Of a DNA stretch of 64,000 nt, positions 8,555-19,141 are shown in pieces; position 1 is the first letter of the stretch, and each line of letters begins with the position of its first letter. The notes below the pieces were generated by a model, which saw nothing but the letters and a program-made list of their open reading frames with translations, was not told the DNA's origin and did not search any database. The DNA is taken from positions 3,596,001-3,660,000 of the forward strand of contig NZ_CP132932.1 in assembly GCF_040358985.1 (NCBI RefSeq). Direction: 5' to 3'. The stretch is from Tunturibacter empetritectus. GTDB lineage: Bacteria > Acidobacteriota > Terriglobia > Terriglobales > Acidobacteriaceae. The translations under genes were made by a program, and so were the position numbers.

Positions 8555-9772
8555 CTATTTTTTATGGATCGCTTTAATCGCAATCGAGTTGGGGGAGATT
8601 CCAGCGGGAAGAATAGTAAACAGCGCCGGCCCCTGCTTTCCTGCCGTCCGAATCACCGCAACATCGCCCGAATGTGTATCTGCCGCCAGCAAAAGATGCT
8701 GATCCTCCGAAAACGCAAGCACACCCGGCCCAGAGCCCGTACGCACACTGCCCGCCAGCTTGCCATCGTCGATGCTGTAAAGCCCTATAGAGTCAGCACC
8801 TTGATTCGAGATCCAGAGCATGCTGTTATCGCCGCTCACAATCCCTTGAGCTGGCCTGTTGCCAATCGCATAAGTCCCCCCCACTTCGTTAGTCCACGTA
8901 GCAATCTCAGAGAAGCTGTCCGAATCAAAGTTCGAAACGAAGATCTCCCCACCATCCGGCTTCATCGCAAGATGAACCGGCGTCTTTCCAACATCAAGCA
9001 ACGCCAGCATATGGTCCGTGGTTAGTGACGAATTTTGTTTAGCCGCCCACGATCCAGGCGCTGCCGCAAGACCAACCGCCATCACCTGATGTCCCGCAGA
9101 GCAGGCCACAAAGGCCTTCGAAGAGTCAGGCAGAATGACGGTGTCCGAAGCTCCCTGACAACCGGAAGATGTCGAACGAAGATGCAGGGTGGCTCCAGAT
9201 GACGGCTTGGTGGAGTCGTAAGGAGTTACATCAAAGAGAGACACGCTGCCGCTGCCATGATTCGTCACAACAAGCGTGCGGCCATCCGGCGAGATGCGCG
9301 CCTGGACGGGTTGTTCGCCGGCGCCTGCCACAGAAACCTCGCGTCGGCGATCAAGATCAAGAACGCTTACGCTGTTGGAGCCGTAGTTGGCGACGTAGGC
9401 CCGGTGTCCAGTAGGGTCGACGGTAATAAAGGATGGCTGGCGGTGAACCAAAATCGTCGCGACGACACGGTTGACCTCAGCGTCGATTACCGAGATGGTG
9501 CCGGACTGAGCGTTGGCGACGTAGATCTCGTTTCGAGCCGGATTAACGGCCAGATTGGTTGGGTTCGCGCCCACCTGAAGCGTGCGATCCTGACGCAGGT
9601 AAACGAGATCGAGCACCGTGACTGTGTTCGATCCCCCGTTGCTGATGTAGGCATACTCTCGGTAGCCGACTGGAACGTCGGGGAAGCTGCTCCTTCGGCA
9701 ACCTGAGAGGCTAAGGAGCCCAAACGCTGCGAGCGTGACAAAACGAAAGGAATAAGGGTGGGGCGTGGGCAC
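8555..9772 (-). CDS. YVTN-type beta-propeller lipoprotein
   Basis: About 405 residues. The GTG at 9772 gives a lipoprotein signal: FVTLAAFGLLSLSGC with the lipobox cysteine at residue 25, so it is likely anchored to a membrane outside the cytoplasm. An upstream TTG at 9808 would lengthen the signal unusually. The mature part has repeated blades such as NTVTVLDL, GTISVIDAEVNRVVATI and NSVSVLDLDRRREVSV, each with the YVTN-family pattern, about seven in all. The family gives binding platforms or surface proteins; no catalytic motif is visible. It follows the ccm operon by about 200 bases on the same strand but is probably a separate unit. Confidence 0.85.
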   Translation of the reverse strand: MPTPHPYSFRFVTLAAFGLLSLSGCRRSSFPDVPVGYREYAYISNGGSNTVTVLDLVYLRQDRTLQVGANPTNLAVNPARNEIYVANAQSGTISVIDAEVNRVVATILVHRQPSFITVDPTGHRAYVANYGSNSVSVLDLDRRREVSVAGAGEQPVQARISPDGRTLVVTNHGSGSVSLFDVTPYDSTKPSSGATLHLRSTSSGCQGASDTVILPDSSKAFVACSAGHQVMAVGLAAAPGSWAAKQNSSLTTDHMLALLDVGKTPVHLAMKPDGGEIFVSNFDSDSFSEIATWTNEVGGTYAIGNRPAQGIVSGDNSMLWISNQGADSIGLYSIDDGKLAGSVRTGSGPGVLAFSEDQHLLLAADTHSGDVAVIRTAGKQGPALFTILPAGISPNSIAIKAIHKK

Positions 9773-9938
9773 TGTTCGGAGTCTATCGAGGTGTTCCAAG
9801 GGGGGCAAGGGGAGTGCAGCCCGCGAAGAGTTTTTCGCTATTCGCAGAAACTTCTGTATACCATTTGGTGTTTAAGTTGACGATGCTGATTTATCGAAGG
9901 ACGATTTACAGCATCACGTGCAATTCCTACTCGGACAA

Positions 9939-9965
9939 CGAAGCTGCGGTCCCCCTGCGGCTTCG
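9939..9965 (-). terminator. Hairpin after the ccm operon (weak terminator candidate)
   Basis: Nine-base stem (CGAAGCTGC with GCGGCTTCG, one U-G pair) eight bases past the ccmD stop. On the minus strand only TTGTCC follows, so the U-tract is poor. On the plus strand TTGATTTTT follows, but no plus gene ends here. It may close the ccm transcript or simply protect its 3' end. Confidence 0.35.
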
Positions 9966-9972
9966 TTGATTT

Positions 9973-10116
9973 TTAGCGGCGGCTATCCCGCACATGAACC
10001 CAGTTCCAGGCAGTCCATGCGAAGTACCCTCCCTGAATAACCCATACAGCCACATAGGCGAAGAGCAGGTGCCGGTGAGGCATGGTGCTCAGATCGAAGA
10101 AAGAACGCCAGGTCAT
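9973..10116 (-). CDS. ccmD: CcmD-like small membrane protein of heme export
   Basis: 47 residues: one membrane helix (about 18-36) followed by a short basic cytoplasmic tail ending HVRDSRR, the normal CcmD build. In other bacteria CcmD sits with CcmA, CcmB and CcmC and helps release heme-loaded CcmE. The ATG at 10114-10116 overlaps the ccmC stop in an ATGA arrangement, so translation is coupled. A longer frame to 10248 exists but runs inside ccmC and is not credible. The assignment rests on size, topology and position because CcmD sequences are poorly conserved. Confidence 0.72.
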   Translation of the reverse strand: MTWRSFFDLSTMPHRHLLFAYVAVWVIQGGYFAWTAWNWVHVRDSRR

Positions 10117-10850
10117 TGCGGGATCTCCAAAGAAGCTTCGATGGCCTGCAGGGCGGCCTCCTGCTCGGCTAGTTGGCGACGACGCTCGAGGGCGAAACGG
10201 AAGAGAACGATGCAGATACCCCACACGGTCCAGCCGGCGAGATTCCAATAGAAGGCGGGGAGCATGGAGGGGTCAATCCCTGAGTCGGGGCCACCCCCGA
10301 AGACCGGCGCAGGGTGCTGGGTGCGCCACCAGCGAATGGACATGTAGACGATGGGAACGTCCACCGCGGCAAACACTGAGAGAACTGCGGCGAGAGTGTG
10401 GGTCTGCCCAGTAGACGAGAAGCGGCGCAGCATCAGATAGCTGACATAGAGCAGCCACAGGAGGAGCATGCTGGTAAGGCGGGGGTCCCAGGTCCACCAG
10501 ATGCCCCAGGTGGCGCGGCCCCAGAGCATGCCAGTAAGCAGACAGATGCTGGAGTAGACAACTGTCACTTCGGCAGTGCTAAGCGCCAAGGCATCTGCGG
10601 CAAGGGCCTTGAGCGGTTCGCGATGTCGCCAGTAGAGATAGAAGAGCGAGGCTACGAAGTTGATGTAGGGGAAGATCAGACTCAACATCGCGATGGGGAC
10701 GTGGTAGTAGAAGATGCGCCCGACGTTGCCCTGCGCTGCGTCCGTGGGGACGAGGAAGATGGCTTGGCGGAAGCCGACGGCGAGCACAGCGATGCTGATG
10801 CCAAACCAGAGCCAAGCGACGCTGCGGAGAGTGGGGGTGCGCTGCTCCAT
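10113..10850 (-). CDS. ccmC: Heme exporter permease CcmC
   Basis: 245 residues with six hydrophobic helices. The tryptophan-rich heme-handling signature WGIWWTWDPRLTSMLLLWLL is present, preceded by the conserved histidine in FYYHVPIAMLS. It presents heme to the apo-chaperone CcmE on the periplasmic side. A second histidine (RTQHP) lies in the last periplasmic loop, as expected for axial heme ligation. The gene is the fifth of the ccm operon, 24 bases after ccmB, and overlaps ccmD by four bases. Confidence 0.93.
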   Translation of the reverse strand: MEQRTPTLRSVAWLWFGISIAVLAVGFRQAIFLVPTDAAQGNVGRIFYYHVPIAMLSLIFPYINFVASLFYLYWRHREPLKALAADALALSTAEVTVVYSSICLLTGMLWGRATWGIWWTWDPRLTSMLLLWLLYVSYLMLRRFSSTGQTHTLAAVLSVFAAVDVPIVYMSIRWWRTQHPAPVFGGGPDSGIDPSMLPAFYWNLAGWTVWGICIVLFRFALERRRQLAEQEAALQAIEASLEIPQ

Positions 10851-10874
10851 GGATCTAGTTTATCCCGAATGCCG

Positions 10875-11564
10875 TCATTCGGCGTTGAGGACAGTCTCGA
10901 AGAGCAGAATGCAGACCGTGGTGAAGATGATGTCGTAGCCGAGGAGCTGCTTGATCCAGGTGTTGATCTGGATGGGGTCGAGGTCAGCGGTGAGTACGCC
11001 AGTGGTGGCCTGCACCATGGCCAGGAGGGCGGGGAGGGAGATGGGGAGGAGAAGCAGTGGGAGAAGCAGTTCGCGGTTGCGGGCGCGCAGGCCCAAGGCG
11101 GCGAAGAAGGTGCCGTTGACAACCAGCGCCCAAGTTCCAAGCGGCAGGATGACAGCGAGAAGCCAGACGTTGCCGAGCGCGTGGAGGTTGAAAAATACGA
11201 TGAAGATAGGAGCCAAGACCGCCTCGACGGCCAAGACAAACAACATGTTAGCGAGGGCTTTGCCGAGGAAGAGGGCGGAGGCGGGGGAGGGGGCCATGCG
11301 CTGGGCTTCAAGGACGTTGTTACGCTGCTCCCGAGTCCAGGACTGGTTGAGGGCTGTGATGGAGGCGAAGAGCAGGGCCACCCAGAGGATTCCACCGGAG
11401 ATCTGGCGGGCCATGGTGGGGTAGCTGGTGGGGTCGAAGGCCAGGCCGAAGACTACGACGACCAGGAGGGAGAAGAAGAGCATCCCGTTGATGGAGTCGC
11501 GGGAGCGCCACTCGAGGCGGAGGTCTTTGCGGAGGTGGTCCCAGACGTGATGGAGATACTTCAT
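10875..11564 (-). CDS. ccmB: Heme exporter permease CcmB
   Basis: 229 residues, the normal length. It is the membrane partner of the ATPase CcmA, which drives release of holo-CcmE. The N-terminus has the family block [22 protein letters not shown], then six hydrophobic segments, with [17 protein letters not shown] in the conserved central loop. The ATG (11562-11564) overlaps the ybaK stop by four bases. The same frame stays open far upstream, but that part runs antisense-style inside ybaK and is not part of the protein. Confidence 0.92.
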   Translation of the reverse strand: MKYLHHVWDHLRKDLRLEWRSRDSINGMLFFSLLVVVVFGLAFDPTSYPTMARQISGGILWVALLFASITALNQSWTREQRNNVLEAQRMAPSPASALFLGKALANMLFVLAVEAVLAPIFIVFFNLHALGNVWLLAVILPLGTWALVVNGTFFAALGLRARNRELLLPLLLLPISLPALLAMVQATTGVLTADLDPIQINTWIKQLLGYDIIFTTVCILLFETVLNAE

Positions 11565-12082
11565 GCCTTGGGTTGATCCTTGGTGAGATCGGCCAGGGTT
11601 GCGTTGGCGGCGCGGAGATAGTCTGAGGGAGCGAGGAGGAGCTGGAGGCCTCGCTGGCCGGCGGAGACGGAGATCTGGTCGAAGAGTTCGATGGTCTCGT
11701 CGGCGAAGGCTGGGAAGGGCTTTTTGGCTCCCATGACGGTGACTCCGCCACGGATGTAGCCGGTGAGCGGCTCTACTTCTTTGAGGGAGGCTAGGTCGGC
11801 TTTTTTTGCTCCGGCGGCGTGGGCCAGTTTTTTGAGGTCGAGTTCGGCGTCGCCGGGGATGACCGCGAAGACGTGGTCCATCCCTGCTGGGCCGCCGGCG
11901 ATAGTGTTGGTGTGGGCGAGGAGGGTTTTGAAGACCTGCTCGGGGGGGAGGCCTATCTTGCGGGCGACGGAGATGGCGGTCAGGTCGTCGGGGTCGACCT
12001 CGTAGGGGCGGAGTTCGTAGGGGATGCCCAGGGTGTCGAGGAGGCGGGCGGCGTTGGTCTTGGCTGGGGCGGGCGTCTTCAC
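11561..12082 (-). CDS. ybaK: Cys-tRNA(Pro)/Cys-tRNA(Cys) deacylase, YbaK/EbsC family
   Basis: 173 residues. It hydrolyses cysteine mis-attached to tRNA-Pro. Visible family features are the N-terminal [20 protein letters not shown], the conserved lysine in QVFKTLLAH, and the [17 protein letters not shown] stretch that lines the active site. The unusual point is its place: four-base overlaps with ccmA upstream and ccmB downstream put it inside the heme-export operon between the ATPase and its permease. A role in cytochrome maturation is not implied by the family; co-regulation is certain only at the transcript level. Confidence 0.92.
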   Translation of the reverse strand: MKTPAPAKTNAARLLDTLGIPYELRPYEVDPDDLTAISVARKIGLPPEQVFKTLLAHTNTIAGGPAGMDHVFAVIPGDAELDLKKLAHAAGAKKADLASLKEVEPLTGYIRGGVTVMGAKKPFPAFADETIELFDQISVSAGQRGLQLLLAPSDYLRAANATLADLTKDQPKA

Positions 12083-12846
12083 CCAGCGGCCTCGGCTGGG
12101 GAGTCCGTGGTCCGGGGAGTCTGCCAGTGAGTGTCCAGAATCTGGCCGTTGCGCATGGTGAGGGTGCGGTCGGCGATGGGTTCGGCGAGGGTGGACTGGT
12201 GGGTGGTGAGGAGGATGGTGCGGGCACCGGATACTCCGTTGACCGGAGCTACAGGCCAGGTGCGGAAGTCGGCGAGGAGCTCGACCATGTGGCGGGCGGA
12301 GGCGGCGTCGAGGTTGGAGAAGGGCTCGTCGAGCAGGAGTATCTCCGGGTCGGTCTGGAGGACGCGGGCGAGGGAGGTGCGCTGGCGCATGCCCTGGGAG
12401 TACTGGCCGACTGGGCGGTTAAGCTTGGGGTCGAGGCCTACGGCGCGGAGAGCCATCTCGGGGTTGCCTACGCAGGCGCAGCCTCCTTCGCGATGGAGCG
12501 AGGAGAAGTAGTTCAGGTTCTCGATGGCGGTGAGCTCGTCGTAGAGCATGGGCGAGTGGCTCATGTAGGCGATGCGGCGGCGCTGCTGGTGAGGGGAGCC
12601 GGAGAAGACTGTAACGCGGCCGCGGGTGGGCGTGATGAGGCCGGCGATGATGCGGAGGAGGGTGGATTTTCCGGCTCCGTTTTCGCCGAGGATGACGGTC
12701 GAGGAGCCGGTGCAGAAGCTGGTGGTTACGTTGCGGAGGGCGGCGAAGGTGCCGTAGATCTTGGAGACGGAGTCGAGCGCGATGCAGTCCCTGCCGGCAG
12801 CGGATGGAGTCGGAGTGCTGCGAGTTGTCTCTGCCGTCTGCGTCAT
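12079..12846 (-). CDS. ccmA: Heme exporter ATPase CcmA
   Basis: 255 residues from the ATG at 12844-12846. Walker A is GENGAGKST (near 57), the ABC signature is YSQGMRQR, and Walker B is [12 protein letters not shown], with the switch histidine in LLTTHQS. It powers the CcmB complex during delivery of heme to CcmE. The helical domain carries a CxC pair (GGCACVG) not usual in the family. The frame is open further upstream, but an alanine/proline-rich extension there overlaps ccmE and is not credible. It lies 19 bases after ccmE. Confidence 0.92.
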   Translation of the reverse strand: MTQTAETTRSTPTPSAAGRDCIALDSVSKIYGTFAALRNVTTSFCTGSSTVILGENGAGKSTLLRIIAGLITPTRGRVTVFSGSPHQQRRRIAYMSHSPMLYDELTAIENLNYFSSLHREGGCACVGNPEMALRAVGLDPKLNRPVGQYSQGMRQRTSLARVLQTDPEILLLDEPFSNLDAASARHMVELLADFRTWPVAPVNGVSGARTILLTTHQSTLAEPIADRTLTMRNGQILDTHWQTPRTTDSPAEAAG

Positions 12847-12865
12847 ATTTTTTCGTGCGCGGCGG

Positions 12866-13321
12866 TTAGCGGGTTGCGGGAAGGGTTGCGGCAGCTGTGG
12901 TGGCCGGGGTTGCAGAGGCGGGGGCCGGGGCGTACTTGGAGGCGCATTTGGCCTGGAGCTGGGTGGCGTGGAAGACGCCGTCGTGGCCGTAGGTGCCGAC
13001 GGCGAGCGCCTGGGCGTCGTCCTTGAAGGTGTCGGGGGGTGGCTCGGAGCCCTGGTAGACCACGGAGAGTTTACGGCCTTGTTCGAGGAGGTCAAAGGTG
13101 GCGCTGGTGCCTGCGCGATGGATGCTTCCGGGGGCGACGTTGCCGGCTACGCGGAGGTGGCGGACGTAGGCTTTGTTCCCCATACCCTGAAGCTCGCCGA
13201 TAGTGACGTAGTAGCTCTTGTTGTCGCGGCCGCCCGTGAAGGAGAGATAGGCGATGGTGGCCACAATGATGAGAGTGGCGACGATGAATTTGACCGGGCT
13301 CTTCTGGGGTGCGTTTGCCAT
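12866..13321 (-). CDS. ccmE: Heme chaperone CcmE, CxxxY variant
   Basis: 151 residues. An N-terminal anchor (about 12-28) is followed by the OB-fold heme-carrier domain (about 38-125). In the classical protein a histidine in HxxxY binds heme covalently. Here the motif reads KCASKYAP, with Cys126 and Tyr130, so it is the cysteine variant known from some archaea and sulfate reducers. The last 20 residues are a flexible Ala/Pro/Thr tail. It is first in the operon ccmE-ccmA-ybaK-ccmB-ccmC-ccmD. ccmF, ccmG and ccmH are not in this window. Confidence 0.9.
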   Translation of the reverse strand: MANAPQKSPVKFIVATLIIVATIAYLSFTGGRDNKSYYVTIGELQGMGNKAYVRHLRVAGNVAPGSIHRAGTSATFDLLEQGRKLSVVYQGSEPPPDTFKDDAQALAVGTYGHDGVFHATQLQAKCASKYAPAPASATPATTAAATLPATR

Positions 13322-13977
13322 GTTGTTCGTCTTTCAGTCTACGTTCGCGGGTTCGATTTGGATAGTCAACGAGTTGGGGTATACCCCCCCTCCCCCCTTG
13401 GGTATCTTGGGCGTAAGCCTATTTAATGAGTGGTTTACAGAGGGGGTGTGTCTGTAAAATATTGCATTCAAAGGGCTTACGTGCAAAATATTTGATTTGT
13501 TGCAGTTACACTCCTTGTCGTGTGAATGGTGTGTGTCTGTTCGATTTCTGTTCGTTACTTCTATTTTAGACGATTGGCGGGGGGTAATACGCCACGACAA
13601 AAGCCGCTCTGGGCGTGGGTTTTAGCCACTTTGGGGCTTGACAAGATTTAACGGCAGAGAATTTGGGTAGCTCAATAATTGAGACAAGCAGGTTTCGTTC
13701 AAGGCAGCACGGCTGAACTATCGTTCGGTTAGGTTTTTGGCCGACTTCGGGCATTTGAGATTTTTGATATCGATTCAACACCCGAATGTGAGGATTCAGG
13801 ATAGGTGGAAAAGGAGGACGATGGAGGTTCTGGGAGATTCGAGGCTGTTACGAAACCGGGTTTGATCAGCGTCTCTGAAGACAAGCGATATTTGAGAGAT
13901 TTCAATACGACGGAACAAGTCCTCCGAGTTGGACGTAAAGCAACGCAAGCAGCTAAATGCAGGAAGTGAGGTCTAGC
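13322..13977. other. 656-bp divergent intergenic region between ccmE and a secreted hydrolase
   Basis: No credible gene on either strand; the middle (about 13430-13560) is noticeably more AT-rich than its flanks. It must hold the ccm promoter (minus) and the hydrolase promoter (plus). Near the ccm end are a perfect 12-base palindrome (GGGGTATACCCC, 13376-13387) and an inverted pair ATACCC/GGGTAT (13381-13386, 13400-13405) around a C-run. Confidence 0.5.
13376..13405. promoter_or_regulatory. Palindromic C/G-tract site upstream of ccmE
   Basis: GGGGTATACCCC is immediately followed by a C-run that ends in GGGTAT, so ATACCC and GGGTAT face each other across 13 bases. It lies 55-84 bases upstream of the ccmE start. 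G/C tracts bounded by such words are typical of CsoR/RcnR-type metal repressor operators, but no such repressor gene is in the window, so the assignment is only a suggestion. Confidence 0.3.
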
Positions 13978-15210
13978 GTGCCTTTGCGTCAACTAGCATT
14001 ACTTTGTTACGTGATCCTCGGAGCGCTCAACTTCGCTTTGGCTGAAGACTATGCCGCGGTGAATTTCCTCGAAAAACCGGGACCGCACGCAGTCGGGATC
14101 AGAGTCGTCGAGCACTATGACAGTGCGCGCGACTTTGGATCGGCAGTTGATCAAAAAACTGTCCCAGCGACCCAAACTGAACGTGGCCGGCCGTTGCAGA
14201 CGCTCGTCTGGTACCCCGCGCAGAGGACTGGTCGGAAGACCATGACCATGGGGGATTACGTCGCGTTGATGGACACAGAGGTGAGCTTCGGTAAACCCCA
14301 GAGAACGCGAGATGGCGATGTACTAAAGGCGTGGTTACAAGCATCCCTTGGACAATCGATGTCAGCTGTACGGGATGCGGGCCTTGAGACGGGCCGGTTT
14401 CCGGTGGTGATCTACGCTCCAAGCTTCACTTCCTGGTCTTGGGAGAATGTTGATCTGTGTGAATATCTCGCGAGCAACGGCTATGTCGTGGTTGCAAGTC
14501 CAGGCATGGGAGAGAAGTCTCGTGAATCTACTCATGATCTGTCGGGAGTCAACGCTCAGGCCAGTGACGTATCGTTTCTGATCGAGTATGCGGCCTCACT
14601 TCCAGACACCGACATGACGGGGGTAGCTGCCATTGGCTTTAGCTGGGGAGGACTGGCCGACTTGTTCGCAGCTTCGAGAGACAATCGAATCAAGGCGTTG
14701 GTCTCTCTTGATGGTAGCGAGCGCTACTTTCCGGGCTTGGTTGAAGCGTCCAAGACTGTTCACCCCGACCAAATGACCATTCCGCTAATCTACTTCGAAG
14801 AGGGCGACCAATCGCTGGAAGATCAGGATCTACTTAATCGTCGCTTTCACGCGGATGGACCGAGTGTACTCAATCAGTGGGTACATGGGGATCTGATCAC
14901 CATTCGGATGTTGGGACTCTTTCATCCTGAGTTCTGCTCAATTGCATATCGAAATGAAGAGCTATGGGAAAAGGAGCTTCCGAATCTACAAGTGGCAGAT
15001 TACAACCGTGCAGACGGTTTAGTCGGATATTCCTGGGTGATGCGCTACACGAGAGCGTTCCTAGGCTTTTATCTAAAACACGATGTTCAGGCTGGAGCCT
15101 TCCTGAAGGCTCCTTCAAGTGCGAACGGCGTTCCAAACCACACGATGTCGGTGAAATTGCGGCCGAGTATTCGCGTCGCGAATAAAACGGTTGGAGACCC
15201 AGCCAACTAA
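13978..15210 (+). CDS. Secreted alpha/beta hydrolase (dienelactone-hydrolase-like)
   Basis: About 410 residues. The GTG at 13978 follows AGGAAGTGAGG by six to seven bases, whereas the in-frame ATG at 13957 has its ribosome site downstream; the GTG also gives a clean signal peptide (LALLCYVILGALNFALA, cut before EDYA). The nucleophile elbow GFSWGG places the catalytic serine near residue 222, with VVIYAPSFTSWSWENVD forming the oxyanion region. Related acidobacterial proteins are annotated as dienelactone hydrolase or acetylhydrolase family; the substrate is unknown. The gene stands alone between two long intergenic stretches. Confidence 0.78.
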   Translation: MPLRQLALLCYVILGALNFALAEDYAAVNFLEKPGPHAVGIRVVEHYDSARDFGSAVDQKTVPATQTERGRPLQTLVWYPAQRTGRKTMTMGDYVALMDTEVSFGKPQRTRDGDVLKAWLQASLGQSMSAVRDAGLETGRFPVVIYAPSFTSWSWENVDLCEYLASNGYVVVASPGMGEKSRESTHDLSGVNAQASDVSFLIEYAASLPDTDMTGVAAIGFSWGGLADLFAASRDNRIKALVSLDGSERYFPGLVEASKTVHPDQMTIPLIYFEEGDQSLEDQDLLNRRFHADGPSVLNQWVHGDLITIRMLGLFHPEFCSIAYRNEELWEKELPNLQVADYNRADGLVGYSWVMRYTRAFLGFYLKHDVQAGAFLKAPSSANGVPNHTMSVKLRPSIRVANKTVGDPAN

Positions 15211-15358
15211 GGTCAAATGGTGCGATTGGACAAAGACTGTTCTCGGTGTACGAAGTTTATTTGAGGCGCAACGGAAGGCGGCATATTTGAATGTCTCCGC
15301 CCTTCGTGGAACTAATCTCTGCTTCGTGGATTAAAATTTTGCTACATGAGGCTGGCTT

Positions 15359-16120
15359 ATGTTTATAGCGCGGAGGTTGATAGGTGTTGGTCTGGTGGTG
15401 GCCGTGGCTGCGCCTCTGTGGGGGCAGGATGCGAATGGGCAGGACAAGACTCTGGTGCAGGAAGACAGCCGTTTGAACAGTGTGTATCAACAGAGAGTGG
15501 CGCAGCTGCGGGCCGATCCGAAGGGGTTGACGGCGCTGCGGAAGCAGGAGCGCGACTGGATTATGCAGCGGGATCAGCAGTGCGGGAAGGACGCTGGGTG
15601 TTTGACGCAGGCGACGAAGGCGCACGCCGACTACTTTGAGACGCAGGTGAAGCAGAACGATCCCGCGGCCAAGGCGGGCAGTCCGATTCCTGAGATGATT
15701 AGGGGACAATGGATGGTGAAGAAGGTGCTTCCTACGAAGACGATCGCGTGCTGGGACCAGAAGCAGGCCGATGCAATGATAGGCACTGAGCTGGAGTACA
15801 AGGCGGATAGCCTGCGATGGAAGACGACGACGGTGCGGAACCTTGGCAGTACGGCGGCAACGGTCGAAGCGAAGCAATTTGCTGAAGACAACTCGGGTAG
15901 GGGCAGCCAGAGTTCTCAGGTGGATTTTAGTCAGTTGGGCATCGCGACGCCAACTGTACAGCAGATCACGATCGAGCATCCAGACGTCACAATCCAGGAC
16001 GGGTCGGCTGGCGGCAGTATGGAGATGCCGGGTGATGTGGTGATGATGAAGGATAGCGACCGGCTGGTGTTTTCGGTTTGCAATGTTTATTTTGAGGCGG
16101 ATCGGGCTGGGAAACCGTAA
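15359..16120 (+). CDS. Secreted protein with LprI-like (DUF1311) domain
   Basis: 253 residues. A signal peptide (LIGVGLVVAVAAPLWG, cut before QDANG) is followed by an LprI/DUF1311-type domain: LNSVYQQRVAQL, then RKQERDWIMQRDQQCG with the two cysteines of CGKDAGC. Members of this family inhibit lysozyme in some pathogens, but most are uncharacterised. The C-terminal half (about 110-253) has no motif I recognise. GAGG precedes the ATG by about seven bases. The stop is followed at once by the composite repeat at 16166. Confidence 0.75.
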   Translation: MFIARRLIGVGLVVAVAAPLWGQDANGQDKTLVQEDSRLNSVYQQRVAQLRADPKGLTALRKQERDWIMQRDQQCGKDAGCLTQATKAHADYFETQVKQNDPAAKAGSPIPEMIRGQWMVKKVLPTKTIACWDQKQADAMIGTELEYKADSLRWKTTTVRNLGSTAATVEAKQFAEDNSGRGSQSSQVDFSQLGIATPTVQQITIEHPDVTIQDGSAGGSMEMPGDVVMMKDSDRLVFSVCNVYFEADRAGKP

Positions 16121-16165
16121 GGGTTATCTTCGCGGTGGATGGATGATGACTGGCAGACGCAAGGG

Positions 16166-16375
16166 CAAAATGCGGAGATTCTTCGCTGCGCTCAGAATGA
16201 CAGGCTAGAGGAAGTAGAGCAAAAATAAATGCAACGGCAGAAGCAACAGCAGATCCCTGCGGAATGACAAGCAAAGGAACAGGCAACGGCTACAGAAGCA
16301 GCAACCGCGACAGAAGCAGCAACAGCAGCAGCTACAAAAGCGACCGTGGTCCTCGTTGCGCTCAGAATGGCAGTG
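16166..16375. repeat. Composite interspersed repeat, locus 1
   Basis: Two blocks of the type CTTCGCTGCGCTCAGAATGA flank an AGCAACGGCAGAAG-like stuttering stretch and a hairpin-like GCAGATCCCTGCGGAATGAC block. The same building blocks recur at 19016, 25013, 43312, 49086 and 50680. It occupies the gap between the convergent ends of the LprI-like and YciE-like genes. Confidence 0.8.
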
Positions 16376-16403
16376 ATTCTGATGCACCTTTGAACAGTAA
16401 AAA

Positions 16404-16427
16404 GCGGAGACACTGTGAAGTCTCCGC
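16404..16427 (-). terminator. Rho-independent terminator of the YciE-like gene
   Basis: Perfect eight-base stem (GCGGAGAC/GTCTCCGC) with an eight-base loop, 36 bases past the stop of the minus-strand gene. On the minus strand TTTTTACTG follows directly. CTCTTT on the plus side may let it act weakly in both directions. Confidence 0.8.
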
Positions 16428-16462
16428 CTCTTTAGTTGAGCGCCGGTTGCTATGTAGCAGAA

Positions 16463-16996
16463 CTAGACGCTGGTGGCGGTTACGGTTTTGGGTTCGGCTG
16501 CGGTGGTGTTGACGGTGTCGGAGATGGTGGAGAGGAGTTCGTCGGCGTTCTTCTCTTCGTCGAGGATGCTGTCGAGGAGATCGGCTGCGTCGTCGTCGCC
16601 GAGGAGTTCGGCCCAGGTGCGGAGGGTGCCGTAGACGGCGATCTCATGATGCTCGACCTGCTGCGCGGAGGCGATGAGGGTGATGTCGCGGATGCTGGTG
16701 TCTGCTGCGTCCTTGATGTTGTCCTCGGCTTCGGTGACGAGGGCGGAGATGGCTTTGCAGGTGGAGGTGTCGGCGTTGCCGTTGGTGGCGTCGCGGAGGA
16801 TGCTTTCAACTTTGGCGACGTGGGTTTGAGTTTCGGTGAGGTGGTTGCGGAAGGCGGAGGCGAGCTGGGGGTCGGTGGACTTCTCGATCATGGTGGGGAG
16901 GGCTTTGGTGATCTTCTGCTCCATGTCGAGGGCCTTTTTGAGGTTGGCGATATAGAGGGTGCGGAGGTCTTCGATGTTTTCGGAGAATAGCTTCAT
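16463..16996 (-). CDS. YciE/YciF-type ferritin-like protein (DUF892)
   Basis: 177 residues, a predicted four-helix bundle. Glutamates and histidines occur where a ferritin-like di-iron site would be: ALDMEQKI, HLTETQTHVAKVE, QVEHHEIAVYGTLR and LDEEKNADE. The family is often induced by stress; iron binding has been shown for relatives, but the reaction is unclear. The C-terminal 15 residues are a Thr/Ala-rich tail. AAAGGAG precedes the ATG by eight bases and a strong terminator follows at 16404, so this is a single-gene unit. Confidence 0.88.
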   Translation of the reverse strand: MKLFSENIEDLRTLYIANLKKALDMEQKITKALPTMIEKSTDPQLASAFRNHLTETQTHVAKVESILRDATNGNADTSTCKAISALVTEAEDNIKDAADTSIRDITLIASAQQVEHHEIAVYGTLRTWAELLGDDDAADLLDSILDEEKNADELLSTISDTVNTTAAEPKTVTATSV

Positions 16997-18987
<1,991 letters not shown>

Positions 18988-19015
18988 CGGTTGCCGGAAG
19001 TGCGGTTGTACGGTG

Positions 19016-19088
19016 AAGGCAACAGCAACGGCAAAGACAAGAGCAAATGCGAAATACGGGGATTCTTCGCGTTGCTCAGAATGACAAG
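19016..19088. repeat. Composite interspersed repeat, locus 2
   Basis: GGCAACAGCAACGGCAAAG stuttering followed by ATACGGGGATTCTTCGCGTT and GCTCAGAATGAC, 28 bases after the thiC stop. It has the same architecture as loci 1 and 3-6. Confidence 0.78.
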
Positions 19089-19111
19089 GGGTATTGGTGG
19101 TTTATAGAAAA

Positions 19112-19141
19112 AGGCCGTGTCCCTGGTTTGGGAGGCGGCCT
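19112..19141 (-). terminator. Hairpin terminator, minus strand
   Basis: Two-part stem AGGCCG/CGGCCT and TCCC/GGGA. On the minus strand it runs straight into TTTTTCTATAAA, a good U-tract. It is 240 bases downstream of the small membrane-protein gene at 19381-19482 and could end that transcript. On the plus strand, after thiC, the following ATCTCTTT is weaker. Confidence 0.6.

Noticed and set aside
10398-11576. Long open frame on the plus strand (392 codons)
   Set aside because: It is exactly antisense to ccmC and ccmB; glycine/glutamate-rich low-complexity product typical of a GC-rich shadow frame.
15275-15306. Terminator after the secreted hydrolase
   Set aside because: A bulged stem GAAGGCGG/CCGCCCTTC exists but no U-run follows on either strand.
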